From NCBI GenBank assembly GCA_964528595.1, contig CAZGTM010000069.1:1-19623 (forward strand): a DNA stretch of 19,623 nt, read 5' to 3'. This DNA is from CAYFKJ01 sp964528595. Its GTDB lineage: Bacteria > Pseudomonadota > Alphaproteobacteria > UBA2966. This document shows, in pieces, positions 7,610-15,266 of this stretch. Both the position numbers and the translations under genes were made by a program. A model generated the notes under the pieces. That model had not been told where the DNA came from, did not search any database, and saw only the letters and a program-made list of their open reading frames with translations. Positions within the stretch are counted from its first letter, which is position 1. Every line of letters begins with the position of its first letter.

Positions 7610-8089
7610 TTAGAGCGTCTTTTCATAATAGACCACGGCCTTGGCACCGTCGTAATCGCGCCGCCCGATATCCCGGAAACCGAGGCGCTCATGAAAGCGC
7701 ATCGAACCCGGGTTGGGTGGTAGCGCGTTGACCTCGCAGGTCAGCACAGGGCGCCGCCCGTCGATTTCACGCTCCAATGCCTCGTACAACAGCTGTCCCA
7801 CGCCCTGGTTGCGGAAGGCGGCGTCGACGGCGATGCGGTCGACGTAGGCGAAACTCTCGTGTTTGTCGCTGATCCAGGCGTAATTCAGGCTGTCGTAATT
7901 GGCGTTCTCGACGAGGGAGAGGACAAACCCCGCCAGCGCGCCGTCGTGGGTCGCCACCAGCGTCGCGAACGAGATGTCGATCAGCGCCGCCAGATCGTCG
8001 GCGGTGATGTTCCCGACCTTCGGCGCGTTGGCTTCGTTGATGCGGTGCAGCTCGGCGAGATCGCCGGGAACGGAGAGGCGGATTTGCAT
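7610..8089 (-). CDS. GNAT-family N-acetyltransferase
   Basis: The protein is about 159 residues from the ATG at 8089. It starts as GNAT proteins do (MQIRLSVPGDLAELHRINEAN), and motif A is visible as VDRIAVDAAFRNQGVGQLLYEALE, where RNQGVG is the acetyl-CoA pyrophosphate loop. Near the C terminus, SMRFHERLGFRDIG is the usual motif B. The acceptor substrate is unknown. The frame stays open to 8266, but an extension would overlap the divergent aminotransferase gene and adds no family-like sequence, so 8089 is preferred. It is followed 12 bases later by the GST gene and probably shares its transcript. Confidence 0.9.
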   Translation of the reverse strand: MQIRLSVPGDLAELHRINEANAPKVGNITADDLAALIDISFATLVATHDGALAGFVLSLVENANYDSLNYAWISDKHESFAYVDRIAVDAAFRNQGVGQLLYEALEREIDGRRPVLTCEVNALPPNPGSMRFHERLGFRDIGRRDYDGAKAVVYYEKTL

Positions 8090-8177
8090 GAGGTTGAATC
8101 CGGAGCAAGGTTGATATGCGGACGTAGAAGTACCAAAAATGTTGCTGACGTTGAACCGTTTATCGAAAGGCTCGGCC

Positions 8178-9272
8178 ATGCCGGCAACGCTTCCGACACC
8201 TCTCGTTCGACCGCTCGAATTTCCGGCGGCTTCATTGAGGCCGCAACCTAGGGACCTGCCGCTCATCGGTATGGGCCTGAACGAATTGCCCTATCCGCCG
8301 CCGCCCGCGGCCGTCGAAGCGGCGGCTGGCGCGGCCGCGGGCGCCAATCGCTACAGCGATCCCGTCTGCGTCAGTTTGCGGACGGCCCTGGCGAATGCAT
8401 ACGATCTGGCGGCCGGCGATCTTCTATGCGGCAACGGTGCGGAGGAGCTTTTGGATGTCGTCGCCCGGACCTTCGTTCGCCCTGGTGATCAGATCCTGAT
8501 ACCCCAGTTCGGCTACATACAGTTTGCCATGATCGCCAACCGGATCGGCGCCGAGTTGGTCAAGGCGCCGGAGCCGAATTACGCGGTCGACGTCGATGGT
8601 TTGCTCGGATGCGTGGGCGAAAAGACGAAACTTGTTTTCCTGGCGACGCCGAACAATCCGACCGCCGCAGAACTGCCGCCGTCCGAGGCAGAGCGGCTGG
8701 CCGCGGCACTGCCTGACCACGTGGTTCTGGTTCTCGACCTCGCCTACGCCGAATTCGCAGGTTGGGATTATTGCGCCGCCATGCACGAGTTGGTCGCGCG
8801 CCATCCCAACGTGATGATCATCAGAACTTTTTCTAAGGCGTTCGGTCTGGCGGGTCTACGGCTCGGCTGGTGCCACGCCCGGCCGGAACTGATCCCGTCG
8901 CTTTACGCTGTGCGCGGACTGTGCAGCGTCAACGCGGCGGCCCAGGCGGCCGGGGAGGCGGCCTTGGGAGAGATGGCCTACGTCCAGTCCTGCATCGACC
9001 GCATCGCCTCGGAACGCGCCCGCATCGTTGCAGGGCTTGAGGGCATGGGCCTATCGTGCCTGTCCGGCCGCACGAACTTCGTACTGGCGTCGTTTGATGG
9101 AGAAGCGAAATCGGTAAGCGCGTTGATCGATCACCTCTACGACGACGCCGGCATCATCCTCCGCCCGACCCGCGAGGCTGGCCTGGAAGCGTTCCTGCGG
9201 ATCACCGTCGGAACAAAAGAACAGAACGACCAGTTGCTGGAGAGTGTGCGGGGATTTGTCGGCTCTCCGTAG
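8178..9272 (+). CDS. Histidinol-phosphate/aromatic aminotransferase-like (class I/II PLP enzyme)
   Basis: This is a fold-type I PLP aminotransferase of about 364 residues. It shows the HisC-like order: N-terminal LNELPYPPPP, the phosphate-binding entry CGNGAEELLDVVARTF, the ATPNNPT segment, the cofactor-ring Asp in DLAYAEF (Asp187, Tyr190), the Schiff-base lysine in TFSKAFGLAGLRLGW (Lys220), and Arg228. The C-terminal TNFVLASF and a final substrate-binding region are present. No other histidine genes are nearby, so it may act on another amino acid (HisC-like proteins include aromatic aminotransferases). ATG at 8178 is preferred over 8139 because GAAAGG lies seven bases upstream. The usual E in D-E-A-Y is replaced by L. 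Confidence 0.9.
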   Translation: MPATLPTPLVRPLEFPAASLRPQPRDLPLIGMGLNELPYPPPPAAVEAAAGAAAGANRYSDPVCVSLRTALANAYDLAAGDLLCGNGAEELLDVVARTFVRPGDQILIPQFGYIQFAMIANRIGAELVKAPEPNYAVDVDGLLGCVGEKTKLVFLATPNNPTAAELPPSEAERLAAALPDHVVLVLDLAYAEFAGWDYCAAMHELVARHPNVMIIRTFSKAFGLAGLRLGWCHARPELIPSLYAVRGLCSVNAAAQAAGEAALGEMAYVQSCIDRIASERARIVAGLEGMGLSCLSGRTNFVLASFDGEAKSVSALIDHLYDDAGIILRPTREAGLEAFLRITVGTKEQNDQLLESVRGFVGSP

Positions 9273-9278
9273 AACTAT

Positions 9279-9359
9279 CGTCACCCCGGCGAAGGCCGGG
9301 GTCCAATTTGTTTTGCTGAAAAGAATGAAACCTGGATTCCGGCTTTCGCGGGAATGACG
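9279..9359. repeat. Intergenic inverted-repeat element (CCCCGGCGAAGGCCGGGG type)
   Basis: A 27-base arm at 9279-9305 contains CCCCGGCGAAGGCCGGGG. A diverged inverted copy at 9333-9359 contains TTCCGGCTTTCGCGGGAA, with 27 bases between them. Each arm is also a small hairpin. The pattern matches the dispersed palindromic repeats common in intergenic regions of alphaproteobacteria, from general knowledge. It sits in the gap between the convergent aminotransferase and parE genes, where the hairpins could act as a bidirectional terminator. Confidence 0.7.
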
Positions 9360-9389
9360 CTAGTTGGGTTGGGAGATCGTGCCGTCCAG

Positions 9390-11402
9390 CTAAATATCCA
9401 AATCACCCGCGTCGGCGGCGTGTTCCTGAATAAAGGCGAGGCGGAGTTCGGGTTTTCGGCCCATCAGGTGTTCGACCAGGGTGTTGGTGCCCTTGGTCTC
9501 GTCGTCCGGCACCACGACGCGCAGGAGGGTGCGTTTGTCGGGCGCCATGGTGGTGTCGCGGAGTTGCTTGGGCGGCATTTCGCCCAAGCCCTTGAAGCGG
9601 CTGACCTCGACCTTGCCCCGTCCGGCGAATTCGCTCTCCATCAGCACTTCGCGGTGGGCGTCGTCGCGGGCGTAGATGGTCTTGCCGCCCTGGGAGATGC
9701 GGTAGAGCGGCGGCACGGCGAGATAGAGATGGCCGTCCTCGATCAGACCCGGCATTTCGCGGAAGAAGAAGGTCATCAGCAGAGCCGCAATGTGCGCGCC
9801 GTCGACGTCGGCGTCCGTCATGATGATGACGCGGTCGTAGCGCAGATCCGAGGACGCGTAGCGGTCGCGCAGTCCCGTTCCCAGGGCCTGGATCAGGTCC
9901 GTGAGTTCCTGGTTGGCGCGCATCTTGTCGGCGCCCGCCGTGGCGACGTTGAGGATCTTGCCGCGCAGAGGAAGCACCGCCTGGGTCTTGCGGTCGCGCG
10001 CCTGCTTGGCCGAACCGCCGGCCGAATCGCCTTCGACGATAAACAGTTCCGTACCCTCCGCGCCACCGGTCGAACAATCGGCGAGTTTTCCGGGCAGCCG
10101 CAGCTTGCGCGTGGCGGTTTTGCGCGAGACTTCTTTTTCCTGGCGCCGGCGCAACCGATCCTCGGCCCGGTCGATGACGAAGGCAAGAAGCTTGTCGGCG
10201 GTGGCCGGATCGCCCGACAGCCAATGATCGAAGTGATCGCGCACCACGCTCTCCACGAGCTTGGTGGCCGACGCGCTGGAGAGTTTCTCCTTGGTCTGTC
10301 CCTGGAACTGCGGATCGGAGATGAAGATCGACAGCACGGCGCCGGCGGGACCGAGAATATCGTCGGCGTTGATCTGCCCGGCACCCTTGGTCTTGACCAT
10401 CTCGCCGTAGGCCTTCAGGCCTTTGGTCAGGGCGGCGCGCAAGCCTGCCTCGTGGGTGCCGCCTTCGGGCGTCGGCACTGTGTTGCAGTAGGAGTTCATG
10501 AAGGCGCCGCCGCCGCCGGTCCAGGCGATGGCCCATTCGACGCGCCCGCCCTTGCCGTTGAGCGATATATGGCCGACGAAGGGCTTGGGGGTTACGGTCG
10601 GTTCCTCGCCGATCTGCAGGCTCAGGAAGTCCTCGATGCCGTTGGGGAAGTGCAGCGTTTCCTCCGCCGGCGTCTTGTCCTTGCCGTTGATCAGCTCGGG
10701 CGCGCAGGTCCAGCGGATTTCGACGCCGCCGTAGAGGTAGGCCTTGGAGCGCGCCATGCGGAACAGCGTCGCCGGGCGGAACTTCGTCGCGGCACCGAAT
10801 ATGTCGGTGTCGGGCAGGAACGATACGCGGGTGCCGCGCCGGTTGTTGACCGAACCGGCAGCCTTGAGTTTGCTTTTGGCATGGCCGCGGGAATAGCGCT
10901 GTTGCCAGAGCTGCTTGTCCCGCGCGACTTCGATTTCCAGCCACTCCGACAGCGCGTTTACCACCGAGATGCCGACGCCGTGCAGGCCGCCCGCCGTGTG
11001 ATAGACCTTGTCGGAGAATTTACCGCCCGAATGTAGCGTCGTGAGGATGACCTCGAGCGCCGATTTGTTCTTGAACTTGGGGTGCGGATCGACCGGCACG
11101 CCCCGGCCGTTGTCCTCGATGGAGAGCGAGCCGTCGGCGTTGAGCTCGATCGAAATGCGCTGGGCATGACCGGCCACGGCCTCGTCCATGGAATTGTCCA
11201 GAACTTCCGCCGCCAGGTGGTGCAGGGCGGTCTCGTCGGTGCCGCCGATGTACATGCCGGGGCGGCGGCGGACGGGTTCCAAGCCCTCCAGAACCTCGAT
11301 GTCCTTGGCCGAGTAATTATCCTTGGCGGCGCCGGATTTGCGCCTGGATTTTGCAGAAGATCCGCCGCGTCTGTCGTCGGCCTGTTGAAAGAGGTCGTTC
11401 AT
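9390..11402 (-). CDS. parE: DNA topoisomerase IV subunit B
   Basis: This 670-residue protein is the ATPase and TOPRIM subunit of topoisomerase IV, which decatenates daughter chromosomes together with ParC. The GHKL ATPase motifs are EVLDNSMDEAVAGHA (66-80, with the metal/ATP Asn70) and IEDNGRGVPVD (96-106); HTAGGLHGVGISVVNALSEW marks the ATP lid. The C-terminal TOPRIM domain carries EGDSAGGSAKQ (457-467), PLRGKILN (478-485) and TDADVDGAH (529-537). The length, about 670 rather than about 800 residues, and the RFKGLGEMPPKQL ending favour ParE over GyrB. A basic, Ser/Lys-rich N-terminal tail of about 30 residues precedes the ATPase domain. It is divergent from the thioesterase gene and convergent with the aminotransferase gene. 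Confidence 0.95.
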   Translation of the reverse strand: MNDLFQQADDRRGGSSAKSRRKSGAAKDNYSAKDIEVLEGLEPVRRRPGMYIGGTDETALHHLAAEVLDNSMDEAVAGHAQRISIELNADGSLSIEDNGRGVPVDPHPKFKNKSALEVILTTLHSGGKFSDKVYHTAGGLHGVGISVVNALSEWLEIEVARDKQLWQQRYSRGHAKSKLKAAGSVNNRRGTRVSFLPDTDIFGAATKFRPATLFRMARSKAYLYGGVEIRWTCAPELINGKDKTPAEETLHFPNGIEDFLSLQIGEEPTVTPKPFVGHISLNGKGGRVEWAIAWTGGGGAFMNSYCNTVPTPEGGTHEAGLRAALTKGLKAYGEMVKTKGAGQINADDILGPAGAVLSIFISDPQFQGQTKEKLSSASATKLVESVVRDHFDHWLSGDPATADKLLAFVIDRAEDRLRRRQEKEVSRKTATRKLRLPGKLADCSTGGAEGTELFIVEGDSAGGSAKQARDRKTQAVLPLRGKILNVATAGADKMRANQELTDLIQALGTGLRDRYASSDLRYDRVIIMTDADVDGAHIAALLMTFFFREMPGLIEDGHLYLAVPPLYRISQGGKTIYARDDAHREVLMESEFAGRGKVEVSRFKGLGEMPPKQLRDTTMAPDKRTLLRVVVPDDETKGTNTLVEHLMGRKPELRLAFIQEHAADAGDLDI

Positions 11403-11510
11403 CCGTCCACACTGGTATTAAACGCTTAAGCAGGGCGCTGACCGCCCCCGCACACGCATTATACGGTGTTTACCGTTTGTTCAACATCAAAATCTGGTAT
11501 ATTTCGGGAT

Positions 11511-11906
11511 ATGAGTGAAAATAACGCCACCAAGGCCGGACGCGGCGAACCCGCCGTGCGCACCGTGCCGATGCCGTCGGATTCCAACAACAACGGCGAC
11601 ATTTTCGGCGGTTGGGTATTGTCGCAAATGGACATTGCGGGCGGCACCATCGCCGCGCGGGTGGCCAAGGGCCGCGTCGTCACCGTGGCGGTCGACGCCA
11701 TGACATTTCACCGCCCCATCCAGGTCGGCGATCTCGTCAGCATTTACGGTCAGGTGAGCAAGGTCGGCCGCACCTCCATTACGGTCGATCTGGAGACCAT
11801 CGTCGAACGCCGGCTCGAGCCGGGCGAGATCAAGGTCACCGAAGGCAAGTACATCTTCGTCGCCATCGACGAGGACGGCAATCCGCGCCAGATCGAAAAG
11901 TCCTAG
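11511..11906 (+). CDS. YciA-like hotdog acyl-CoA thioesterase
   Basis: This 131-residue protein fits the single-domain hotdog acyl-CoA thioesterases. The signature NNNGDIFGGWVLSQMDIAGG (residues about 26-45) is the family's active-site helix start, and VDAMTFHRPIQVGDLVSIYGQV is the central strand pair. It should hydrolyse acyl-CoA to free acid and CoA in the cytoplasm; chain-length preference cannot be told. ATG at 11511 is preferred over an upstream in-frame GTG at 11466 because the family begins near this residue and a GGGAT site precedes it. Its stop codon overlaps the ribosome site of the MFS gene. Confidence 0.9.
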   Translation: MSENNATKAGRGEPAVRTVPMPSDSNNNGDIFGGWVLSQMDIAGGTIAARVAKGRVVTVAVDAMTFHRPIQVGDLVSIYGQVSKVGRTSITVDLETIVERRLEPGEIKVTEGKYIFVAIDEDGNPRQIEKS

Positions 11907-11918
11907 GAGCTCCACATT
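11905..11918 (+). promoter_or_regulatory. Ribosome site and probable ATT start of the MFS gene
   Basis: AGGAG at 11905-11909 overlaps the thioesterase stop codon (TAG 11904-11906). Six bases later an in-frame ATT at 11916 begins the sequence TTT-like I-S-D-T-T-T-G-L-L-R-N, which runs straight into the first membrane helix. The first conventional in-frame start is TTG at 11937, which has no ribosome site close by. ATT starts are known but rare (infC is the classical case). Confidence 0.55.
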
Positions 11919-11936
11919 TCCGATACCACCACCGGA

Positions 11937-13097
11937 TTGCTGCGCAATCGCTGGTTTATTCTGGCGGTGCTGTTCGTGGCGCGCGTCACCATGGGCTTCC
12001 AATTCCAGACCGTGGGCTCGCTGTCGCCCCAGCTGGTCGAGGGTCTCGGCATCGACTATGCCGAACTCGGCACGCTGATCGGCTTCTACATGCTGCCCGG
12101 CATGATCATCGCTCTGCCGGGCGGTCTGTTGGGCCGCCAGTTCGGTGAAAAGCGCATGGTCGTGCTGGGCTTCGGGTTAATGGCCGTCGGCGGGGCGCTG
12201 ATGGCTCTGACGGATACTTACGCCGGCATGTCGGCAGGACGGATCCTAAGCGGTGTCGGCGCGGTCCTGATGAACGTGTTGACGGCCAAGATGCTGGCCG
12301 ACTGGTTTACCGGCCCGCAGCTTGTCACCGCCATGTCGGTCATGATCACCAGCTGGCCGGTCGGCCTCAGCATCGGTCTGATCGCCTTCGCGCCGTTGGC
12401 CGGGGCCATGGGGCCGGAGAGCGTATTTTGGGCAGGCAGCCTGGCCGGGGCGGCTTCCTTCATCCTGTTGGCAATAGGCTACCGCGACCCGCCCGATCTG
12501 GTTCAGGCCGGTGGCGGCGGCATCTCTCTCAATTTCAATGCACGGGAGTGGGTGCTGGTGTCGCTGGCCGGTGCGACATGGGCGGTCTACAACGTCGGCT
12601 TCATTTCGGTCATCAGCTTCGGTCCCGATCTCTTCGTCGAGCGGGGGTTCAGCCCCGTCGAAGCCGGCTTCGCCATCAGCCTGGCGAGTTGGCTGCTGAT
12701 ACCCATGGTGCCTTTGGGCGGCTACATCGCCGCCAAATCGGGCCGACCGACACTGTTCATGGTCGTCACGTTCATCCTGGGCGGTATTGGTTTCGTCTAT
12801 TTGCCGATGACCGATTGGCCCCTCGTGGTGGTGGTATTGACCGGCGCCGTGGTCGCCATGCCGGCCGGATCGATCATGGCGCTGCCGGTGGAAGCCCTGC
12901 GTCCGGATAACCGGGGACCGGGCATGGGGCTGTACTTCACCTACTTCTACATCGGCATGGCCGTTCTGCCGGGCGTTGCGGGCTGGACGCGGGACGTCAC
13001 GCAGGACACGGCGTCGCCCATCTACTTCGCCGCCTTGATGATCGTTTGTGCGTTGATGTTCCTCGGCCTGTTCAGGCTGATCGCCCGGCGGCATTGA
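11937..13097 (+). CDS. Major facilitator superfamily transporter
   Basis: This membrane protein of 386 residues (393 from the ATT at 11916) has about 12 hydrophobic helices: examples are WFILAVLFVARVTMGF at the N terminus, YAELGTLIGFYMLPGMIIALPGGLLGRQFGEKRMVV for helices 2-3 with the MFS loop G-x-L-G-R-x-F-G-E-K-R, and GLMAVGGALMAL after it. This is a standard MFS of the kind that imports or exports small solutes by proton coupling. Substrate cannot be inferred. The TTG at 11937 is given as the conservative start, but the ribosome site at 11905-11909 favours the ATT. It lies behind the thioesterase gene with apparent translational coupling and ahead of the DMT transporter. Confidence 0.92.
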   Translation: MLRNRWFILAVLFVARVTMGFQFQTVGSLSPQLVEGLGIDYAELGTLIGFYMLPGMIIALPGGLLGRQFGEKRMVVLGFGLMAVGGALMALTDTYAGMSAGRILSGVGAVLMNVLTAKMLADWFTGPQLVTAMSVMITSWPVGLSIGLIAFAPLAGAMGPESVFWAGSLAGAASFILLAIGYRDPPDLVQAGGGGISLNFNAREWVLVSLAGATWAVYNVGFISVISFGPDLFVERGFSPVEAGFAISLASWLLIPMVPLGGYIAAKSGRPTLFMVVTFILGGIGFVYLPMTDWPLVVVVLTGAVVAMPAGSIMALPVEALRPDNRGPGMGLYFTYFYIGMAVLPGVAGWTRDVTQDTASPIYFAALMIVCALMFLGLFRLIARRH

Positions 13098-13111
13098 CCC
13101 GTGACCCGCGC

Positions 13112-13131
13112 CGTGATCTATGAAGATCGCG
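13112..13131 (+). terminator. Weak hairpin between the MFS and DMT genes
   Basis: Arms around GATCT (13115-13119) and AGATC (13124-13128), extended by two further pairs and one wobble, form a short stem with a 4-base loop. The trailing sequence is only partly T-rich. It may end the MFS transcript or be chance. Confidence 0.25.
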
Positions 13132-13161
13132 ATTTCCCGATAACCTAGTTCGCGCAGGCGC

Positions 13162-14046
13162 ATGTCGATTTCTCTTCAGGCGATCATCGCCATCTCGGTC
13201 ATTCAAGCGCTGTGGGGCGGCAATCCCGTCGCCGTCAAGTTCGGCCTGTTGGCGTTTCCGCCGCTGTGGAGCGGTTTCCTGCGCTTCGCCGTGGCCATCG
13301 TCTGCATCCTGATCTGGGCCCGCATCAGCCGTATCCGGATGATGCCGGCGCGCGAGGAATGGCGGCCGTTGGCCTGGCTCGGCTTCTTCTTCTTCATCCA
13401 GATCTGGACAATGAACTACGGTTTCGGGCTCTCCAGCGGCGCCATTTCCTCCGTGCTGATCTCAACCTGGCCCTTGTTCGCCGCGGTCTTCTCCCACTTC
13501 ATGATCTCGGACGATCGGTTGTCGTCAAGCCGCGTCATCGGATTGCTGACGGCGTTCGGCGGTACCAGCCTGATCGTGCTGCGGGGTGGCGGCGTCGGCG
13601 ACGCGTTCTCGATCCTTGGCGCCTGGATCATTCTGTTCAGTTCGTTCCTCTTGGGCTTCCGCCTCATCATGTCGGCGCGTCTGGTGCGCCAGATGGAACC
13701 GACCAAGGTTGTCGTCTGGATGATGATCCTGCCGCTTTGGGCTTTTCTGTTGGGCGGCTTTGCATTTGAAGAGATCGCCTGGGAGGCACTGACGTGGCAG
13801 CCCGTGGCCGGCATCCTTTATCAGGGCGTGGTCATCGCCGGCCTCGGCTTCATGATCAACAGCATCTTGATGAGGCGCTACAGCCCGACCCTGATTTCCA
13901 GCTTCGGCTTCGTTTCGCCGCTGTCGGGCGTATTGCTGTCGGCCTGGCTGCTGGGCGAGCAGCTCACCTGGATCATCGCCCTGGGCACGGCCTGCGTCGG
14001 GGTCGGCCTGGTTCTGATCGCCCGGCCCAACAAAAAGCCCAGTTAG
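13162..14046 (+). CDS. EamA-type DMT-family transporter
   Basis: This 294-residue protein has the ten-helix, two-EamA-domain layout of the drug/metabolite transporter superfamily. The first helix contains IQALWGGNPVAVKFGL, typical of the family, and there is an internal repeat: LISTWPLFAAVFSHFM in domain 1 corresponds to FGFVSPLSGVLLSAWLLGEQLTW in domain 2. The C terminus ends in a basic tail. It would export a metabolite or amino acid; the substrate is unknown. ATG at 13162 is the natural start. Its TAG stop overlaps by four bases with the TAA stop of the convergent GyrI-like gene. Confidence 0.92.
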   Translation: MSISLQAIIAISVIQALWGGNPVAVKFGLLAFPPLWSGFLRFAVAIVCILIWARISRIRMMPAREEWRPLAWLGFFFFIQIWTMNYGFGLSSGAISSVLISTWPLFAAVFSHFMISDDRLSSSRVIGLLTAFGGTSLIVLRGGGVGDAFSILGAWIILFSSFLLGFRLIMSARLVRQMEPTKVVVWMMILPLWAFLLGGFAFEEIAWEALTWQPVAGILYQGVVIAGLGFMINSILMRRYSPTLISSFGFVSPLSGVLLSAWLLGEQLTWIIALGTACVGVGLVLIARPNKKPS

Positions 14047-14660
14047 GCCGCCGCCGCTACCGGCTGACGCAGCACGGTCTTGAGCTTTTCGGGCGCCACC
14101 TTGCGCGGGTCGCTGATGTAGATCTCGTGGTGCTTGCCCGTCATGGCGAAGCCGTTCTGGGGGATAAATTCGTGGTGCATGCGGTGGAGCACCGGCGTCT
14201 CGTCGTCATACGATCCGATGTGTAGGATCTGCACGGTTTCGCCTTCCGCATAGGTCTCTAATCGCAGTTTGGGCAAGGCCGGTAGATTCTTGGCCTTGGC
14301 GGCGAGTTCGCGGGCTTCATCGAACATCTCATGCGTGATCCAGTCCGGCTGCATGATCATCATGGTCCAGATCCAGTTGTCCTTGCGCCGCGCCACGAAA
14401 TCGCCCATGTCGTCGGCCCACCACAGGCCCTCCAGGGGCGGCACCGCGTAATCCTTGTCCAAACCCTTTTTACTCATGAATTTGAGCTTGTAGGCGACGG
14501 GGTAAAGCGCCGCGACGGCGTCGGCATATTCCTGCCCGGCCGGGCTGCCCGCCCCGTCGACCATCAGGAACTGCAAGGCCGGCACGTCGACGACGCTGAA
14601 ATCCTTGGCCGGGGGGTTGTAGAGGTGTTTGAGTTCCTTCTTGAAATCAGTCTTGGTCAT
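14043..14660 (-). CDS. GyrI-like small-molecule-binding domain protein
   Basis: The protein is 205 residues from the ATG at 14660. It matches the GyrI-like/COG4832 group: N-terminal MTKTDFKKELKHLYNPP, the strand VVDVPALQFLMVDGAGSP, then aspects of a tandem SHS2-type fold with YPVAYKLKF, LEGLWWADD, and a late VQILHIGSYDDETPVLHRMHHEFIPQNG. Members are thought to bind small hydrophobic or cationic compounds, and some hydrolyse or sequester DNA-gyrase-directed toxins. The ribosome site GGAGAAACGAG precedes 14660. The gene overlaps the end of padR by 14 bases, so it is in the same operon. Confidence 0.88.
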   Translation of the reverse strand: MTKTDFKKELKHLYNPPAKDFSVVDVPALQFLMVDGAGSPAGQEYADAVAALYPVAYKLKFMSKKGLDKDYAVPPLEGLWWADDMGDFVARRKDNWIWTMMIMQPDWITHEMFDEARELAAKAKNLPALPKLRLETYAEGETVQILHIGSYDDETPVLHRMHHEFIPQNGFAMTGKHHEIYISDPRKVAPEKLKTVLRQPVAAAA

Positions 14661-15186
14661 CTCGTTTCTCCAACAGATCAATCGTTCTTTCGAGCCAGTC
14701 GATTTCGGCGGCCAGCATCGTGCGGCCGTGGTCGAACATGGCGTCGACAAAAAAGGGCAGGGGTTGCTGGCTCGCCTGGCGCGCGGCGACGCCGTCTAGC
14801 TGGCCGAGCAATTCGCCGTGATGGCTGCGTAACGCCGACAGGGCGTCGGCGGGCGCGACGGCGGGGAGGTTTGCCATACCCAACAGCACGGGCGGAAAGT
14901 TCTTGTGCGATTGGGAAAGCGCCTCAAGCGTGGCCGCCCGGCAGGCCGTCCCGCCGTCCCGCGTCAGCTTGAAAACCTTGCGCTTCGGACCCTTGGCGTC
15001 CCCGGCGTTCGGGTCGGCCTCAATCAAACCCGATTTCTCCAGCTTCTTGAGCAGATAGTAGATCGAGGAAAAGCCGATCTCGGTCCACTCCCGCATACCC
15101 CGCGCCTGGATCAGCTGTTCGATCTCGTAGCCGTGGCGGGGATGCTCCGCGATCAGGCTGAGGATGGCGAATTCGGCGTTTGTCAT
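14647..15186 (-). CDS. PadR-family transcriptional regulator
   Basis: This 179-residue protein has the PadR N-terminal winged helix (about residues 4-75): FAILSLIAEHPRHGYEIEQLI, then FSSIYYLLKKLEKSGLIEADP as the recognition helix and wing, then KRKVFKLTRDG. The C-terminal half is the usual long-helix dimerisation domain (VDAMFDHGRTMLAAEIDWLERTIDLLEKR). PadR proteins generally repress their own operon and nearby genes until a ligand binds. Start is the ATG at 15186, which fixes the family N terminus. A perfect 38-bp palindrome begins 4 bases upstream and is the likely operator. The next gene, GyrI-like, overlaps it and may bind the same ligand. Confidence 0.93.
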   Translation of the reverse strand: MTNAEFAILSLIAEHPRHGYEIEQLIQARGMREWTEIGFSSIYYLLKKLEKSGLIEADPNAGDAKGPKRKVFKLTRDGGTACRAATLEALSQSHKNFPPVLLGMANLPAVAPADALSALRSHHGELLGQLDGVAARQASQQPLPFFVDAMFDHGRTMLAAEIDWLERTIDLLEKRDDQD

Positions 15187-15190
15187 AGGT

Positions 15191-15228
15191 CCGACCTAGC
15201 TATTCTAATATTAGAATAGCTAGGTCGG
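15191..15228. promoter_or_regulatory. Perfect 38-bp palindrome, probable PadR operator
   Basis: The 19-base half CCGACCTAGCTATTCTAAT is followed immediately by its exact reverse complement, with no spacer. It ends 4 bases before the padR start codon. A TAGAAT sequence (15202-15207, minus strand) inside it could be the -10 box, with a transcript start inside the promoter-proximal arm giving a near-leaderless mRNA. Bound repressor would then block the promoter. It could also be read as a hairpin, but there is no T-run, so a terminator is less likely. Confidence 0.75.
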
Positions 15229-15266
15229 TTAGGGATGTCCAGCCCATTCATATTTTTGGAAACTGC

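Noticed and set aside
8090..8266. N-terminal extension of the GNAT frame
   Set aside because: It overlaps the divergent aminotransferase gene and adds no GNAT-like sequence; ATG at 8089 begins the family homology.
9403..10944. Second minus-strand frame of 513 codons inside parE
   Set aside because: It is an Arg/Gly-rich shadow frame of parE without any domain.
9354..11036. Long plus-strand open frame (560 codons) antisense to parE
   Set aside because: It lies entirely over the well-supported parE gene and its translation has no recognisable domain; GC-rich DNA gives such antisense frames by third-position bias.
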